A stretch of DNA of 64,000 nucleotides from Enterobacteriaceae bacterium RIT691 (GCA_009668205.1 WJYM01000007.1:1-64000), one strand, 5' to 3'; shown: positions 35,947 to 48,076, numbered from the stretch's first letter. Notes: a model not told the origin generated them from the letters alone. A program made the numbers and translations.

Positions 35947-36038
35947 AATCTATCCTTCTGATGGAAAAGTGCCGCGCATAATGACAACGCGTTGTTCAGG
36001 CGGCATGATAACCGTTTCACTCTCTGCAAGGAATTGCC

Positions 36039-36950
36039 ATGTCTCTGTTTCGTCTGATTGCGCCATCGGGTTATTGCATAAACCAGGCGGCGGCCAACCG
36101 CGGGATCCAACGCCTTGAAGCGCAGGGTCACCAGATCCTCAACCAGGCCATTCTGTCCCGACGTCAGCAGCGTTTTGCGGGGACTGAGGCCGAGCGTGCG
36201 GCGGATATCAACGAACTCGCCACGCTTGCGGGCAAGAATATTCTGATAATGCCCGTCCGCGGTGGCTATGGTGCCAGCAGACTGCTCGATGCCATTGACT
36301 GGCCAGCGCTTGCGGCGCGCCAACGGCATGATCCTCTACTGATTTGCGGCCACAGCGATTTCACGGCCATTCAAATGGCGCTGCTCTGTCACAACGTCAT
36401 CACGTTCAGCGGCCCGATGCTGGCCGGTAATTTTGGCGCGGACGTGCTGAACGACTATACCGTCGATCATTTCTGGCGTGCGCTGACCCAGCCTGAATTC
36501 AGTGTTGAATGGCCGGGCCAGGGGGATAACTGCGACGCCGAAGGCACACTCTGGGGTGGTAATCTGGCGATGCTGGCGTCGTTAGTCGGTACGCCATGGA
36601 TGCCAGAGATCCGCAACGGAATTCTGGTGCTGGAAGACATTAACGAACATCCGTTCCGCGTTGAGCGAATGCTGCTCCAGCTTTACCATGCCGGGATTCT
36701 GGGCCGACAGAGCGCCATTGTGCTGGGCAGCTTCAGCGGCGCCGAGCCGAATGATTACGATGCCGGGTACGACCTGCCAGTGATGATCGACTACCTGCGT
36801 TCTCGTCTGACCATTCCGGTGATTTCGGGGCTCGATTTTGGTCATGAGCAGCGTACGGTGACGCTCCCCCTCGGCGCACAAGGGCGTTTAGTCCATCGGG
36901 AAGGTCACACAACGCTCACCGTCAGCGGACATCCGACCCTCAGTGAATAA
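36039..36950 (+). CDS. ldcA: Muramoyltetrapeptide L,D-carboxypeptidase LdcA
   Basis: A 303-residue cytoplasmic serine peptidase (family S66) that removes the terminal D-Ala from recycled murein tetrapeptides. The nucleophile lies in ICGHSDFTAIQM; NGILVLEDINE and the late GLDFGHEQRTVTLPLG supply the Glu and His of the triad. AAGGA precedes the ATG. It is divergent from emtA, with which it shares peptidoglycan turnover, as in E. coli. Confidence 0.95.
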   Translation: MSLFRLIAPSGYCINQAAANRGIQRLEAQGHQILNQAILSRRQQRFAGTEAERAADINELATLAGKNILIMPVRGGYGASRLLDAIDWPALAARQRHDPLLICGHSDFTAIQMALLCHNVITFSGPMLAGNFGADVLNDYTVDHFWRALTQPEFSVEWPGQGDNCDAEGTLWGGNLAMLASLVGTPWMPEIRNGILVLEDINEHPFRVERMLLQLYHAGILGRQSAIVLGSFSGAEPNDYDAGYDLPVMIDYLRSRLTIPVISGLDFGHEQRTVTLPLGAQGRLVHREGHTTLTVSGHPTLSE

Positions 36951-37046
36951 AAATATCATTCATATCACTGATAATACCGTCGTTTTAGCGTTGAGTATGG
37001 TAACGTTTTAATTCTCATTTCACGCGATAGCGGGAGTACGTGAACG

Positions 37047-38780
37047 TTGGATGCCGGGTCAATTGTCAGTCTGTTTATACTGGGTTCGGTGCTGGTCACC
37101 TGCAGCATTTTATTGAGTTCTTTCTCCTCGCGGTTAGGGATCCCAATCCTGGTGATTTTTCTCGCGATCGGCATGCTCGCCGGTGTCGATGGCATCGGTG
37201 GGATCCCGTTTGATAACTATCCCTTCGCGTACATGATAAGCAACCTGGCGCTGGCGGTGATCCTGCTTGACGGCGGGATGCGCACCCAGGCCAGCTCCTT
37301 CAGGGTCGCCCTCGGCCCGGCGCTGTCGCTGGCGACCCTGGGCGTTCTTATTACCTCTGGCCTGACCGGGATGATGGCGGCCTGGCTGTTCAACCTCAAT
37401 CTGATGGAAGGCCTGCTTATCGGGGCTATTGTTGGCTCCACCGATGCGGCCGCGGTCTTTTCGCTGCTGGGCGGTAAAGGGCTCAATGAGCGTGTCGGCT
37501 CAACGCTTGAGATCGAATCCGGAAGCAACGATCCGATGGCGGTGTTTCTCACCATCACCCTGATCGAGATGATTCAACAGCACCAGGCCGGGCTCGACTG
37601 GATGTTTGCGGTGCATATCATTCAGCAGTTTGGTCTGGGGATCGCGATTGGCCTTGGCGGCGGCTATTTGCTGCTGCAGATGATTAACCGTATTTCGCTG
37701 CCAGCCGGGCTGTATCCGCTGCTCGCGTTGAGCGGTGGGATTATGATTTTCGGCGTCACCACCACGCTCGATGGCAGCGGCATTCTCGCCGTCTACCTGT
37801 GCGGCTTTATACTGGGCAACCGCCCTATCCGCAACCGCCACGCCATTTTGCAGAACTTTGATGGGCTGGCGTGGCTGGCACAAATCGGCATGTTCCTGGT
37901 GCTGGGGCTGTTGGTGACGCCGACAGACCTGCTACCGATTGCTATCCCGGCGCTGCTGCTTTCCGCAGGGATGATCTTCTTCGCCCGACCGCTGTCGGTG
38001 TTTATGGCCCTGCTGCCCTTCCGTGGGTTTACTCTGCGTGAACGCGTGTTCATCAGCTGGGTTGGCCTGCGCGGCGCGGTACCGATCATTCTCGCGGTCT
38101 TCCCGATGATGGCCGGGCTTGAGAATGCACGACTGTTCTTTAATGTGGCGTTCTTCGTGGTGTTGATTTCGCTTTTACTGCAGGGCACCTCTCTCTCCTG
38201 GGCGGCGAAAAAAGCCAAGGTCGTGGTCCCGCCTGTTGGCTGGCCGGTGTCGCGCGTGGGGCTGGATATTCACCCTGAAAACCCCTGGGAGCAGTTTGTC
38301 TACCAGCTCAGCGCCGATAAATGGTGCGTCGGGGCCGCCCTGCGCGATCTGCATATGCCGCGTGATACGCGAATCGCAGCACTGTTTCGTGACAATGTCC
38401 TGCTGGATCCTTCCGGCAGCACCCGTCTGCACGAAGGCGATATCCTGTGCGTCATTGGCCGGGAGCGTGATTTACCGGCGCTGGGCAAAATGTTCAGTCA
38501 GTCGCCGCCGGTCGCGCTGGATCAACGTTTCTTTGGTGACTTCATTCTGGAAGCCACGGCGAAATTTGCCGATGTGGCGCTAATTTATGGCCTGGATGAG
38601 GGCACGGAGTACCGCGATAAGCAGCAAACGCTGGGTGAAATTGTGGAACACCTGCTGGGTGCCGCGCCTGTCGTCGGTGACCAGGTCGAATTTGCCGGTA
38701 TGGTCTGGACGGTCGCCGAGAAAGAGGACAACGCGGTGCTGAAAGTCGGGGTTCGCGTGGCGGAAGAAGCGGAAGAATAA
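37047..38780 (+). CDS. cvrA: K+/H+ antiporter CvrA (NhaP2)
   Basis: A 577-residue CPA1 antiporter with about twelve helices in the first 390 residues ([38 protein letters not shown] region; GSTDAA and ESGSNDP hold the transport Asp residues) followed by a cytoplasmic TrkA-C-like part. It exchanges K+ for H+ and protects at low osmolarity. The start is a TTG at 37047 with GGGAG ten bases upstream; it lines up with the E. coli N-terminus MDATTIISLF. Confidence 0.94.
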   Translation: MDAGSIVSLFILGSVLVTCSILLSSFSSRLGIPILVIFLAIGMLAGVDGIGGIPFDNYPFAYMISNLALAVILLDGGMRTQASSFRVALGPALSLATLGVLITSGLTGMMAAWLFNLNLMEGLLIGAIVGSTDAAAVFSLLGGKGLNERVGSTLEIESGSNDPMAVFLTITLIEMIQQHQAGLDWMFAVHIIQQFGLGIAIGLGGGYLLLQMINRISLPAGLYPLLALSGGIMIFGVTTTLDGSGILAVYLCGFILGNRPIRNRHAILQNFDGLAWLAQIGMFLVLGLLVTPTDLLPIAIPALLLSAGMIFFARPLSVFMALLPFRGFTLRERVFISWVGLRGAVPIILAVFPMMAGLENARLFFNVAFFVVLISLLLQGTSLSWAAKKAKVVVPPVGWPVSRVGLDIHPENPWEQFVYQLSADKWCVGAALRDLHMPRDTRIAALFRDNVLLDPSGSTRLHEGDILCVIGRERDLPALGKMFSQSPPVALDQRFFGDFILEATAKFADVALIYGLDEGTEYRDKQQTLGEIVEHLLGAAPVVGDQVEFAGMVWTVAEKEDNAVLKVGVRVAEEAEE

Positions 38781-39122
38781 GCCCCACACGCTGTCGGATA
38801 GGGGCTGCCCTTATCCGACAGCCAAAAGCCGTTAAGCACAGTCAGCCTCATTTTTCCTCTCCACAGATTGATTTATTGACTCCCCACGCCAGACAAGAAC
38901 TCACGGGTCCAAAATCAGAATGTTTTCTATTTGACTGTGTCGCCTGGTTCTTAAAAATAGAAAACCGAATCGCATCGTTGTTAATGGCCGTATTGCCCTT
39001 ACACACAACGGTCCGCCGCACAGAATAATTCCCCGATGTATTTATCAAATCAATGATAAATACGTTCTCATTTATTCTGTTTTTATGCGTCGCGTTTTAT
39101 TTTCTGTTTGCAAGGATAGCTT
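38781..39122. other. AT-rich intergenic region before the methyltransferase pair
   Basis: The 342 bases start with a perfect 11-bp hairpin listed separately and then turn AT-rich toward the methyltransferase start. A leftward frame of about 66 codons is open here from a TTG but has no ribosome site and I do not count it as a gene. The change in base composition fits an insertion of the next two genes between cvrA and dadX. Confidence 0.5.
38790..38822. repeat. Palindromic hairpin after cvrA
   Basis: GCTGTCGGATA pairs perfectly with TATCCGACAGC around an 11-base loop, ten bases after the cvrA stop. No T-run follows. It resembles an enterobacterial extragenic palindromic unit more than a terminator. 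Confidence 0.6.
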
Positions 39123-39845
39123 ATGACTTTGGATACTGTGTTCGCGCTGGAAAAAACCGCGGAAGATTTTCGTTTTGATGAACAGGTCGCCGGTGTATTT
39201 GACGATATGGTCGATCGCTCGGTGCCCTTTTACCAGGAAATTCAGCGGATGGTGGGAGAGATTGCCGCTGACTATGCCGTGGCCCGCAGTCATTTATGCG
39301 ACCTGGGCTGTGCCACCGGCACCTCGCTGGCGCTGATGGACCCGCTGATCCCGGAAGATGTTCATTTTATCGGCGTTGATAATTCCCCTGAAATGCTTGA
39401 GAAATGCCGGGTTAAGTTCGAGCAGCTGCGTTCCGGACGCTCCACCCGTTTCCTGTGTCAGGATCTCAGAGATATACAGCTACCGGATAATCTTTCCGTG
39501 GTCTCCATGGTGCTGACGCTGATGTTTGTCCGACCCGATCATCGCCGTCAGGTTCTGGCGTCAATCTTTCAACGGCTAAATCCCGGCGGCGCTTTGATTT
39601 TGGTGGAGAAAGTCGTTTGCGACTCTGCGGAATTAAACCGCCAGTACATCAAATATTACTACGACATGAAACGACGCCATGGTTATAGCGAACTGGAGAT
39701 CAGCCAAAAACGCGAGGCGCTGGAAAACGTGCTGATCCCGTATTCCGAAAGTGAAAACCGGAAAATACTCATCGATACGGGCTTCAGCCATGTCGACGTA
39801 TTTTTCCGCTGGTATAACTTTTGCGGCATGGTGGCAGTCAAATGA
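39123..39845 (+). CDS. CmoA-like class I SAM enzyme (possible carboxy-SAM synthase paralogue)
   Basis: The 240-residue protein resembles CmoA over its length: FDEQVAGVFDDMVDRSVPFYQ at the N-terminus, SAM motif LCDLGCATGT, VDNSPEMLEKC, LNPGGAL and GYSELEISQKREALENVL. CmoA turns prephenate and SAM into carboxy-SAM, and its Arg199 in SQKR, which holds the new carboxylate, is kept here as Arg197. It is clearly diverged from a true CmoA. It is coupled to an integral-membrane methyltransferase gene by an ATGA overlap. E. coli has no such gene between cvrA and dadX, so the pair looks inserted. Plain SAM methyl transfer is the alternative. Confidence 0.8.
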   Translation: MTLDTVFALEKTAEDFRFDEQVAGVFDDMVDRSVPFYQEIQRMVGEIAADYAVARSHLCDLGCATGTSLALMDPLIPEDVHFIGVDNSPEMLEKCRVKFEQLRSGRSTRFLCQDLRDIQLPDNLSVVSMVLTLMFVRPDHRRQVLASIFQRLNPGGALILVEKVVCDSAELNRQYIKYYYDMKRRHGYSELEISQKREALENVLIPYSESENRKILIDTGFSHVDVFFRWYNFCGMVAVK

Positions 39846-40543
39846 GAGTATCTGTCGGTAATTTCTTATTCCGCACCCGTAACGGCCTGTTCCCTTTTCT
39901 CTACCTGACGCTGTTTGTCGGTCTGGCACGCGTCAGCGACGCCGACCAGACGATGTTAATCGTCGGTGGCTTTTTGGCGTTGATCGGGCAAGGGATCCGC
40001 GTGTTGACCGTCGGACTGGACTATATCGTCCGGGGGGGCCGGAACCGCCGGGTTTATGCCGATGACCTTGTCCAGAGTGGATTGTTTGCTCACTGTCGTA
40101 ATCCGCTGTACCTGGGGAATCTGCTGATGATCATCGGCTTTGGCATCGCCTCGAATAATCCCTGGTATCTGGCCATCACGCTGCCGCTGTTTTTTCTGGC
40201 GTATGGCTGCATTATCGCAGCCGAGGAGGCGTATCTGTCCGGTCGCTTTGGTGATGAATATCGCCGCTACTGCGCCAATACACCGCGCTTGTTACCCCGA
40301 TTGAACGGGCTGGCGCAGACGCTGCGCGATTTTCCCTTCAACTGGCGGCGGGCGGTCGTGAAAGAGTACAGCACGCTTTGCATCACGCTGCTGGTTCTGG
40401 TGTTGCTAAGCGGCAGAGCGCTCAATCAGACGGCAGAAGACTGGTTTATCTCGGGCGGGTTGATGATTTTCATTCTGCTGGCCTGCATCAGCATTCGTGG
40501 TTTAAAGAAATCAGGCAGACTCAGCGCTCATCCGGGGCGTTGA
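39842..40543 (+). CDS. Integral-membrane methyltransferase, ICMT/PEMT family
   Basis: A 233-residue membrane protein with about five hydrophobic helices. The stretch GLFAHCRNPLYLGNLLMIIGFG and YGCIIAAEEAYLSGRFGDEYRRYCANTPRLLPR are the hallmark of isoprenylcysteine/phospholipid methyltransferases: RNPLYLG and the EExxL...GxxYxxY block form the SAM pocket. The true start is the ATG at 39842, which overlaps the stop of the CmoA-like gene; the open frame begins 21 bases earlier. The acceptor (lipid, quinone-like molecule or peptide) is unknown. Coupling to a CmoA-like gene raises the possibility that it uses carboxy-SAM. Confidence 0.82.
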   Translation: MRVSVGNFLFRTRNGLFPFLYLTLFVGLARVSDADQTMLIVGGFLALIGQGIRVLTVGLDYIVRGGRNRRVYADDLVQSGLFAHCRNPLYLGNLLMIIGFGIASNNPWYLAITLPLFFLAYGCIIAAEEAYLSGRFGDEYRRYCANTPRLLPRLNGLAQTLRDFPFNWRRAVVKEYSTLCITLLVLVLLSGRALNQTAEDWFISGGLMIFILLACISIRGLKKSGRLSAHPGR

Positions 40544-40603
40544 AAGAGCTGAAAACACGATGAGGACGGGCAGCAATCCGCCCTCATCTGACACGGTTTA
40601 CAC

Positions 40604-41674
40604 TTACTCGGTGATCACCGGCACCCGAAGTGCCAGGGCGCACATCAGCTCATAGCCAACGGTGCCGCTGCTTCTCGCCACTTCGTCAATTTTAATTTCT
40701 TTCCCCCACAGCTCGACCGGCGTACCAATCCCCGCCTGCGGACAGGGTGTTAAATCGACGGTCAGCATGTCCATCGATACTTTGCCGACAATCTGCGTGC
40801 GAATGCCGTCCACCAGCACCGGTGTGCCATCCGGCGCAACGCGCGGGTAGCCATCGGCATAGCCGCAGGCCACAACGCCGATACGCTGCTCCTGTTGCGC
40901 CGTATAACGTCCGTTGTAGCCCACCCGGTCGCCTGGCTTCAGGTTCTGAATGGCGATAATTTCACTGCTCAGCGTCATCACCGGCTTCAGGCCGCTGTTG
41001 GCAATATCCTGCCAGTGGCCGGAAGGCGACGCGCCATACAGCACAATCCCAGGCCGCACCCAGTCAAAATGGGCCTCCGGGTGCCACAATGTGGCCGCCG
41101 AATTGGATAACGAACGCGGGCCATTCAGCCCTTCCGCTGCCAGCTCAATTTTCTCCATCGCATCGGCAATCCCCTCGGGTTTTTCTGCCTCTGCGAAATG
41201 CGACATCAGCGTCATGTCACTGACGTTGCTCATTCCTCGCAGTTGCTGCCAGACGGTGTGGATCTTGTCCGGCGTAAAGCCCAGACGATTCATACCGCTG
41301 TTGACCTTCACATAGACATCTAATGGCGCACGCAAACGGGCATTTTGCAGCGCTTTCAACTGCCAGTTACTGTGTACGGCCGTGGTCAGCCGGTACTGAT
41401 CATAAAGCGGTAAATCGTCGGCGTGGAAAAAACCTTCCAGCATCAGAATGGGCCCTTTCCAGCCCCTTTCGCGCAGCAGAATGGCCTCTTCCAGATTGAG
41501 CAACGCGAAGCCATCAGTTTCGCTGAGTGCGTTCCAGACCCGCTCCAGGCCGTGACCATAGGCATTCGCTTTTACCACCGACCAGACGCGGGAGCCAGGT
41601 GCTGCACGACGAATGACCGATAAATTCTGCCGTAACGCCTGTAAATCAAGGCTGGCAAGAACAGGACGAGACAT
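40604..41674 (-). CDS. dadX: Catabolic alanine racemase DadX
   Basis: A 356-residue PLP enzyme that interconverts L- and D-alanine. The PLP lysine lies in [10 protein letters not shown], the catalytic Tyr region in [27 protein letters not shown] and [10 protein letters not shown] is present. It follows dadA by nine bases on the same strand, the usual dadAX operon that allows growth on alanine. Length and sequence match E. coli DadX rather than the biosynthetic Alr. Confidence 0.95.
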   Translation of the reverse strand: MSRPVLASLDLQALRQNLSVIRRAAPGSRVWSVVKANAYGHGLERVWNALSETDGFALLNLEEAILLRERGWKGPILMLEGFFHADDLPLYDQYRLTTAVHSNWQLKALQNARLRAPLDVYVKVNSGMNRLGFTPDKIHTVWQQLRGMSNVSDMTLMSHFAEAEKPEGIADAMEKIELAAEGLNGPRSLSNSAATLWHPEAHFDWVRPGIVLYGASPSGHWQDIANSGLKPVMTLSSEIIAIQNLKPGDRVGYNGRYTAQQEQRIGVVACGYADGYPRVAPDGTPVLVDGIRTQIVGKVSMDMLTVDLTPCPQAGIGTPVELWGKEIKIDEVARSSGTVGYELMCALALRVPVITE

Positions 41675-41683
41675 TACTGCTCC

Positions 41684-43045
<1,362 letters not shown>

Positions 43046-43069
43046 TTATTCAACATACGCTTTTTCTAT

Positions 43070-43085
43070 GGTGACTTACCTCACA
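43070..43085 (-). promoter_or_regulatory. CRP site upstream of dadAX
   Basis: On the leftward strand the site reads TGTGAGGTAAGTCACC, matching TGTGA-N6-TCACA at nine of ten positions. It lies 88 bases upstream of dadA in the 319-base gap to ycgB. E. coli dadAX is known to need CRP together with Lrp; I see no definite Lrp site. The rest of the gap holds no coding frame. Confidence 0.65.
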
Positions 43086-43301
43086 CAAGCCCACAGGATA
43101 AAGGTATGGCCGAATTTGAAATCTCATGCTGCGCCTTAAAAACCGTCAGCACAAAATTCTGATAAAAGCGTCTGACGTCGTCATTGACGCAGGGAAATCG
43201 CGAAGAAAAGGGTTTGCTGTTCTCACGTAACGCTTTGGGTGTTCTATTCTTGATATGAGGCTCTCCAGACAGAGAGGGCCGCCAACAACGAGGGTGCGCT
43301 A

Positions 43302-44834
43302 ATGGCTACGATTGACTCCATGAATAAGGACACCACACGTCTGAGCGATGGACCCGACTGGACTTTCGAGCTGCTGGATACCTACCTGGCAGAAATCGAT
43401 CGCGTGGCGAAGCTTTACCGCCTCGACACCTATCCCCATCAAATCGAAGTCATTACCTCCGAGCAGATGATGGATGCTTACTCCAGCGTCGGGATGCCGA
43501 TTAACTATACCCATTGGTCGTTTGGTAAAAAGTTCATTGAAACCGAGCGGCTGTATAAGCACGGACAGCAGGGGCTGGCGTATGAAATCGTCATTAACTC
43601 CAATCCGTGTATTGCGTATCTGATGGAAGAAAACACCATGACCATGCAGGCGCTGGTGATGGCGCACGCCTGCTATGGGCATAACTCCTTCTTCAAAAAT
43701 AACTACCTGTTCCGCAGCTGGACGGACGCCAGCTCGATTGTTGATTACCTGATTTTCGCCCGCAAATACATTACCGAATGCGAAGAACGCTACGGTGTGG
43801 ACGAAGTCGAGAAATTGCTCGATTCCTGCCATGCCCTGATGAACTACGGCGTAGACCGCTACAAACGCCCGCAGAAGATCTCGCTGCAGGAAGAGAAAGC
43901 ACGACAGAAGAGCCGCGAAGAGTACCTGCAAAGCCAGGTGAACACCCTGTGGCGTACGCTGCCGAAGAAAGAAGAAGAGAAAGCCGTTGAGGTGGCCCGG
44001 CGCTACCCTTCGGAGCCGCAGGAAAACATTCTCTACTTTATGGAGAAAAATGCCCCGCTGCTGGAGTCCTGGCAGCGTGAGATTTTGCGCATCGTGCGCA
44101 AAGTCAGCCAGTATTTCTATCCGCAGAAACAGACCCAGGTGATGAACGAAGGCTGGGCGACGTTCTGGCACTACACCATTCTCAATCATCTGTATGATGA
44201 AGGAAAAGTGACCGAACGCTTCATGCTGGAGTTTCTCCACAGTCATACCAATGTGGTGTTCCAGCCGCCGTACAACAGTCCGTGGTACAGCGGCATAAAC
44301 CCGTATGCGCTCGGTTTTGCGATGTTCCAGGACATCAAACGGATTTGTCAGTCGCCCACCGAAGAGGATAAATACTGGTTCCCGGATATTGCCGGTTCGG
44401 ACTGGGTGACCACGCTGCACTTTGCGATGCGCGACTTTAAGGATGAGAGTTTCATCAGCCAGTTCCTGTCGCCGAAAGTGATGCGTGATTTCCGCCTGTT
44501 TACGGTGCTCGATGACGATCACAATAACTTCCTGGAGATTTCAGCTATCCATAATGAGGAAGGCTATCGTGAGATCCGTAATCGTCTCTCTTCTCAATAT
44601 AATCTGAGTAACCTGGAGCCGAATATTCAGGTATGGAATGTGGATCTGCGTGGAGACCGTTCGTTAACCTTGCGCTATGTCCCCCACAACCGCGCACCGC
44701 TGGATATGGGCCGTCGCGAAGTGCTCAAGCATGTTCATCGTTTGTGGGGCTTTGATGTGCTTTTGGAGCAGCAGAATGCCGATGGCAGCGTGGAGCTATT
44801 GGAACGCTGCCCGCCGCGACAAAATCTGCTGTGA
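43302..44834 (+). CDS. ycgB: SpoVR-family protein YcgB
   Basis: A 510-residue cytoplasmic protein of the SpoVR family, with the conserved start DGPDWTFELLDTYLAEIDRVAK, NTMTMQALVMAHACYGHNSFF and MNEGWATFWHYTILNHLYDEG, where the His and Glu suggest metal binding. The function is not settled; in enterobacteria it belongs to the sigma-S response and works beside the YeaGH pair. It is divergent from dadAX and convergent with fadR, as in E. coli. Confidence 0.95.
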   Translation: MATIDSMNKDTTRLSDGPDWTFELLDTYLAEIDRVAKLYRLDTYPHQIEVITSEQMMDAYSSVGMPINYTHWSFGKKFIETERLYKHGQQGLAYEIVINSNPCIAYLMEENTMTMQALVMAHACYGHNSFFKNNYLFRSWTDASSIVDYLIFARKYITECEERYGVDEVEKLLDSCHALMNYGVDRYKRPQKISLQEEKARQKSREEYLQSQVNTLWRTLPKKEEEKAVEVARRYPSEPQENILYFMEKNAPLLESWQREILRIVRKVSQYFYPQKQTQVMNEGWATFWHYTILNHLYDEGKVTERFMLEFLHSHTNVVFQPPYNSPWYSGINPYALGFAMFQDIKRICQSPTEEDKYWFPDIAGSDWVTTLHFAMRDFKDESFISQFLSPKVMRDFRLFTVLDDDHNNFLEISAIHNEEGYREIRNRLSSQYNLSNLEPNIQVWNVDLRGDRSLTLRYVPHNRAPLDMGRREVLKHVHRLWGFDVLLEQQNADGSVELLERCPPRQNLL

Positions 44835-44846
44835 GATAACAGAGAT

Positions 44847-44877
44847 AAAAAAACCGGGCCAGGCCCGGTTTTTTTTA
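44847..44877. terminator. Bidirectional terminator between ycgB and fadR
   Basis: AAAACCGGGCC pairs with GGCCCGGTTTT with a minimal loop, flanked by A and T runs on both sides. Confidence 0.88.
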
Positions 44878-44888
44878 TTACGCCACGC

Positions 44889-45608
44889 TTAACGCCCGTG
44901 GATGGCCAGATCGCCCGGCAGCGTTTTCTGCATCTTATGCCAGATAAGTCCACTCTCGTGACCGTAGCGACGGACCGTTTCATAGACCTGCTCGTGCTGA
45001 CCCTGGTCGCAGACTTTTGCCAGCTGATGGTAGAAACCAAGCGCCAGACTGCGGGCTTCAGGATTGGCAAAATAGTGGCGGCCGATACGGGTATACAGGC
45101 CTTTCATCCCATTGAGGATCAGGCCGTAAATCGGGTTGCCGGAGGCAAACGCCAGACCACGGAAAATGCTGTAATCCAGTTCAGCAAAGGCGTCTGCGTG
45201 ATCTTCCACTGCATTGGCGGTCGCCAGCACGGCCATCGCGTCTTCCGGGTGCTGACGGAAAGCGGTGCGAATGAATATTGTGGCGATGTTGGTACGCACG
45301 GAGAGCAAATTATCAATCAGCTGTGGCACACGGTCGTGATCCAGTCGCGCCAGCGTTTCGAGAATGTTTAAGCCTGACGTTTCCCAAAAGTTATTCACTT
45401 TGGTCGGTTTGCCGTGCTGAATGGTCAGCCAGCCATCACGAGCCAGACGTTGCAGCACTTCACGTAAAGTCGTACGCGTCACGCCGATCAGTTCTGAGAG
45501 TTCACGCTCCGCAGGCAGAATGGATCCAGGGGGAAAGCGGTTATTCCAGATACTTTCAATGATGTACTCTTCCGCGAAACCCGCCGGGCTCTGCGCCTTA
45601 ATGACCAT
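44889..45608 (-). CDS. fadR: Fatty-acid metabolism regulator FadR
   Basis: A 239-residue GntR-family regulator with a winged helix N-terminus ([38 protein letters not shown]) and an acyl-CoA-binding C-terminal helix bundle. It represses beta-oxidation genes and activates fabA/fabB until long-chain acyl-CoA releases it. I start at [15 protein letters not shown] (45608), which gives the same length as E. coli FadR; the open frame continues 25 codons upstream. fadD, one of its targets, lies in this window with a candidate site. Confidence 0.96.
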   Translation of the reverse strand: MVIKAQSPAGFAEEYIIESIWNNRFPPGSILPAERELSELIGVTRTTLREVLQRLARDGWLTIQHGKPTKVNNFWETSGLNILETLARLDHDRVPQLIDNLLSVRTNIATIFIRTAFRQHPEDAMAVLATANAVEDHADAFAELDYSIFRGLAFASGNPIYGLILNGMKGLYTRIGRHYFANPEARSLALGFYHQLAKVCDQGQHEQVYETVRRYGHESGLIWHKMQKTLPGDLAIHGR

Positions 45609-45824
45609 AGTGAGATTTCCATTACACAGCGTTGCAAATATTAAACTCATCATACCAGAGCCGGTGAGGAGCAGATAGCGCACCTCAGCAATTAAAAAGG
45701 GATCGCCGTTTCATTTTCTCTATTTTCTCGCCGCCGCTTCGCTTGATCGCCAGGCCTTCAGGGCGGATACTTCACTTCTCTTTATCAGGAAACTGACTAC
45801 TTTTGACGGGATCGGAACTCTGTC

Positions 45825-47381
45825 GTGCAAATTTCAACCTCGCGTGCGCTGTGGCGTAATTTTCTTGGCCAGTCGCCTGACTGGTACAAGCTGACTCTGC
45901 TGATTTTTTTGGCGATTAACCCGATTGTGTTTTTCGTGAACCCGTTTGTGGCTGGCTGGCTGCTGGTCGCGGAGTTTATTTTTACGCTGGCAATGGCGCT
46001 GAAATGCTACCCACTGCTGCCCGGCGGTCTGCTGGCGATTGAAGGCGTGGTCATCGGCATGACCAGTGCCGAACACGTGCGCGAAGAGATTGCGAGCAAC
46101 CTCGAAGTGCTGTTGTTGCTGATGTTTATGGTGGCTGGCATCTACTTTATGAAGCAGCTGCTGCTGTTCATTTTTACCCGCTTGCTGCTCACTATTCGTA
46201 GCAAAATGCTGCTTTCAGTGGCCTTTTGCCTGGCCGCGGCCTTTTTATCCGCTTTCCTCGATGCACTGACCGTGGTTGCGGTGATCATCAGCGTCGCCGT
46301 AGGATTCTATGGCATCTATCACCGGGTGGCTTCTGCGCGTCCGGATGTTGCCGATATGCTCGATGACAGCCACATTGATATTCATAATCGAGACGTGCTG
46401 GAACAATTCAGGGCCTTCCTGCGCAGTCTGATGATGCATGCTGGCGTGGGGACCGCGCTCGGTGGCGTGATGACCATGGTCGGCGAGCCACAGAACCTGA
46501 TCATCGCTAAAGCCGCGGGTTGGCATTTTGGCGAATTTTTCCTGCGCATGCTGCCGGTGACGCTGCCCGTGTTTTTCTGCGGCCTGCTGACCTGTCTGCT
46601 GGTCGAGAAATTCAAGTTATTCGGTTACGGCGCGCAGCTGCCCCAGGGCGTACGTGATGTGCTGAAAGCGTTTGACACCCGCAGCAGTGAGCAGCGTACG
46701 CGTCAGGAAACGTTAAAACTGGTGATTCAGGGAGCGATCGGCGTGTGGCTGGTTGTCGCGCTGGCGCTGCATCTGGCAGAAGTGGGTCTGATTGGCCTGA
46801 CGGTGATTATTCTGGCCACCTCGCTGACCGGCGTAACCGACGAGCATGCCATCGGCAAAGCCTTTACCGAGGCCCTGCCGTTCACCGCACTGCTGACTGT
46901 CTTCTTTGCCGTGGTGGCGGTTATCATCGATCAGCAGCTGTTTGCACCGATCATTGACTTCGTCCTTCAGGCTTCACCCCACGCGCAGCTGTCGCTGTTT
47001 TACCTGTTCAATGGCCTGTTATCATCCATTTCTGATAACGTGTTTGTCGGTACGGTCTATATCAACGAAGCGAAATCGGCGTTGCAGCACGGCGCTATCT
47101 CTTTGCCGCAGTTTGAAATGCTGGCGGTGGCCATTAATACCGGCACCAATCTGCCGTCCGTGGCCACCCCAAACGGTCAGGCCGCATTCCTGTTTTTACT
47201 GACCTCAGCCCTCGCCCCGCTGATTCGCCTTTCCTATGGCCGGATGGTATGGATGGCACTCCCGTATACCCTGGTTCTGACGTTGGTAGGCCTGCTGTGC
47301 GTAGAATTCACCCTGATCCCCTACACGGAATGGATGGCCGCGAAAGGCCTGTTGATCAGTACACCGCTGCCGACGCACTAA
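45825..47381 (+). CDS. nhaB: Na+/H+ antiporter NhaB
   Basis: A 518-residue inner-membrane antiporter with about twelve helices. [31 protein letters not shown] and [28 protein letters not shown] are NhaB signatures. It expels Na+ at the cost of the proton gradient. The start is a GTG at 45825. The gene is divergent from fadR, as in E. coli, and its C-terminus is five residues longer than the E. coli protein. Confidence 0.95.
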   Translation: MQISTSRALWRNFLGQSPDWYKLTLLIFLAINPIVFFVNPFVAGWLLVAEFIFTLAMALKCYPLLPGGLLAIEGVVIGMTSAEHVREEIASNLEVLLLLMFMVAGIYFMKQLLLFIFTRLLLTIRSKMLLSVAFCLAAAFLSAFLDALTVVAVIISVAVGFYGIYHRVASARPDVADMLDDSHIDIHNRDVLEQFRAFLRSLMMHAGVGTALGGVMTMVGEPQNLIIAKAAGWHFGEFFLRMLPVTLPVFFCGLLTCLLVEKFKLFGYGAQLPQGVRDVLKAFDTRSSEQRTRQETLKLVIQGAIGVWLVVALALHLAEVGLIGLTVIILATSLTGVTDEHAIGKAFTEALPFTALLTVFFAVVAVIIDQQLFAPIIDFVLQASPHAQLSLFYLFNGLLSSISDNVFVGTVYINEAKSALQHGAISLPQFEMLAVAINTGTNLPSVATPNGQAAFLFLLTSALAPLIRLSYGRMVWMALPYTLVLTLVGLLCVEFTLIPYTEWMAAKGLLISTPLPTH

Positions 47382-47511
47382 TGTTTGGGGAATACCCGGT
47401 ATTTTTACCGGGTTTTTCCGCCGTGTTTATGGAATATTTCAGTGGGACAGGTGGCGCAGGGAAGGTTTTCGTTTACACTGCGTTGTCTTTGCACATCCCA
47501 GGGAAATGATT

Positions 47512-48042
47512 ATGTTGCGATTTTTAAACCAATGCTCTCGTGGTCGTGGAGCCTGGCTGTTATTAGCGATCACCGCCTTCGCACTCGAAATGGTCGCGCT
47601 ATGGTTCCAGCACGTGATGCTGTTAAAACCCTGCGTGCTGTGTATCTATGAACGCAGCGCACTGCTGGGTGTGATGGGCGCCGGGATTGTCGGTGCTATC
47701 GCGCCAAAGAGCTCGCTGCGTTATGCCGGTCTTGCCATTTGGATTTACAGTGCCTGGCGCGGGCTTCAGCTGGCATGGGAACACACCATGATCCAACTGC
47801 ACCCCTCCCCGTTCCAGACCTGTGATTTTGCCGCCCGGTTCCCGACGTGGCTGCCGCTGGATAAATGGCTGCCGCAGATGTTTGTTGCTACCGGTGACTG
47901 TTCCGTCCGCCAGTGGGAATTTTTAACCCTGGAGATGCCACAGTGGTTGGTCGGTATTTTTGCCGCGTATCTCGTGGTGGCGCTGCTGGTTCTGGTAGCC
48001 CAACCCTTCAAACCGAAAAAACGCGATTTGTTTGGACGCTAG
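47512..48042 (+). CDS. dsbB: Disulfide bond oxidoreductase DsbB
   Basis: A 176-residue inner-membrane protein with four helices that reoxidises DsbA and hands electrons to ubiquinone. Both periplasmic Cys pairs are present: [10 protein letters not shown] (CxxC) and the CDF...GDCSVRQ pair. The start is the ATG at 47512, with AGGGAA six bases before an upstream ATG; E. coli starts MLRFLNQCS, which fits. It follows nhaB by 130 bases, as in E. coli. Confidence 0.96.
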   Translation: MLRFLNQCSRGRGAWLLLAITAFALEMVALWFQHVMLLKPCVLCIYERSALLGVMGAGIVGAIAPKSSLRYAGLAIWIYSAWRGLQLAWEHTMIQLHPSPFQTCDFAARFPTWLPLDKWLPQMFVATGDCSVRQWEFLTLEMPQWLVGIFAAYLVVALLVLVAQPFKPKKRDLFGR

Positions 48043-48049
48043 AAAAAAC

Positions 48050-48076
48050 AAAACCCCTCTTCGGAGGGGTTTTTTA
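48050..48076. terminator. Terminator after dsbB
   Basis: AAACCCCTC pairs with GAGGGGTTT around a TTCG tetraloop, followed by T residues on the rightward strand. Confidence 0.88.

Noticed and set aside
38848-39048. Leftward 66-codon frame before the CmoA-like gene
   Set aside because: It starts at a TTG with no ribosome site, overlaps the promoter side of the next gene and matches no family I know. Its AT-rich context makes chance openness likely.
39123-39845. True cmoA
   Set aside because: Sequence is clearly diverged from CmoA and no cmoB follows; the canonical cmoAB pair is expected elsewhere in the genome.
43299-44522. 407-codon leftward frame antisense to ycgB
   Set aside because: ycgB is well supported. 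The leftward frame has no start signal and is a codon-mirror artefact.
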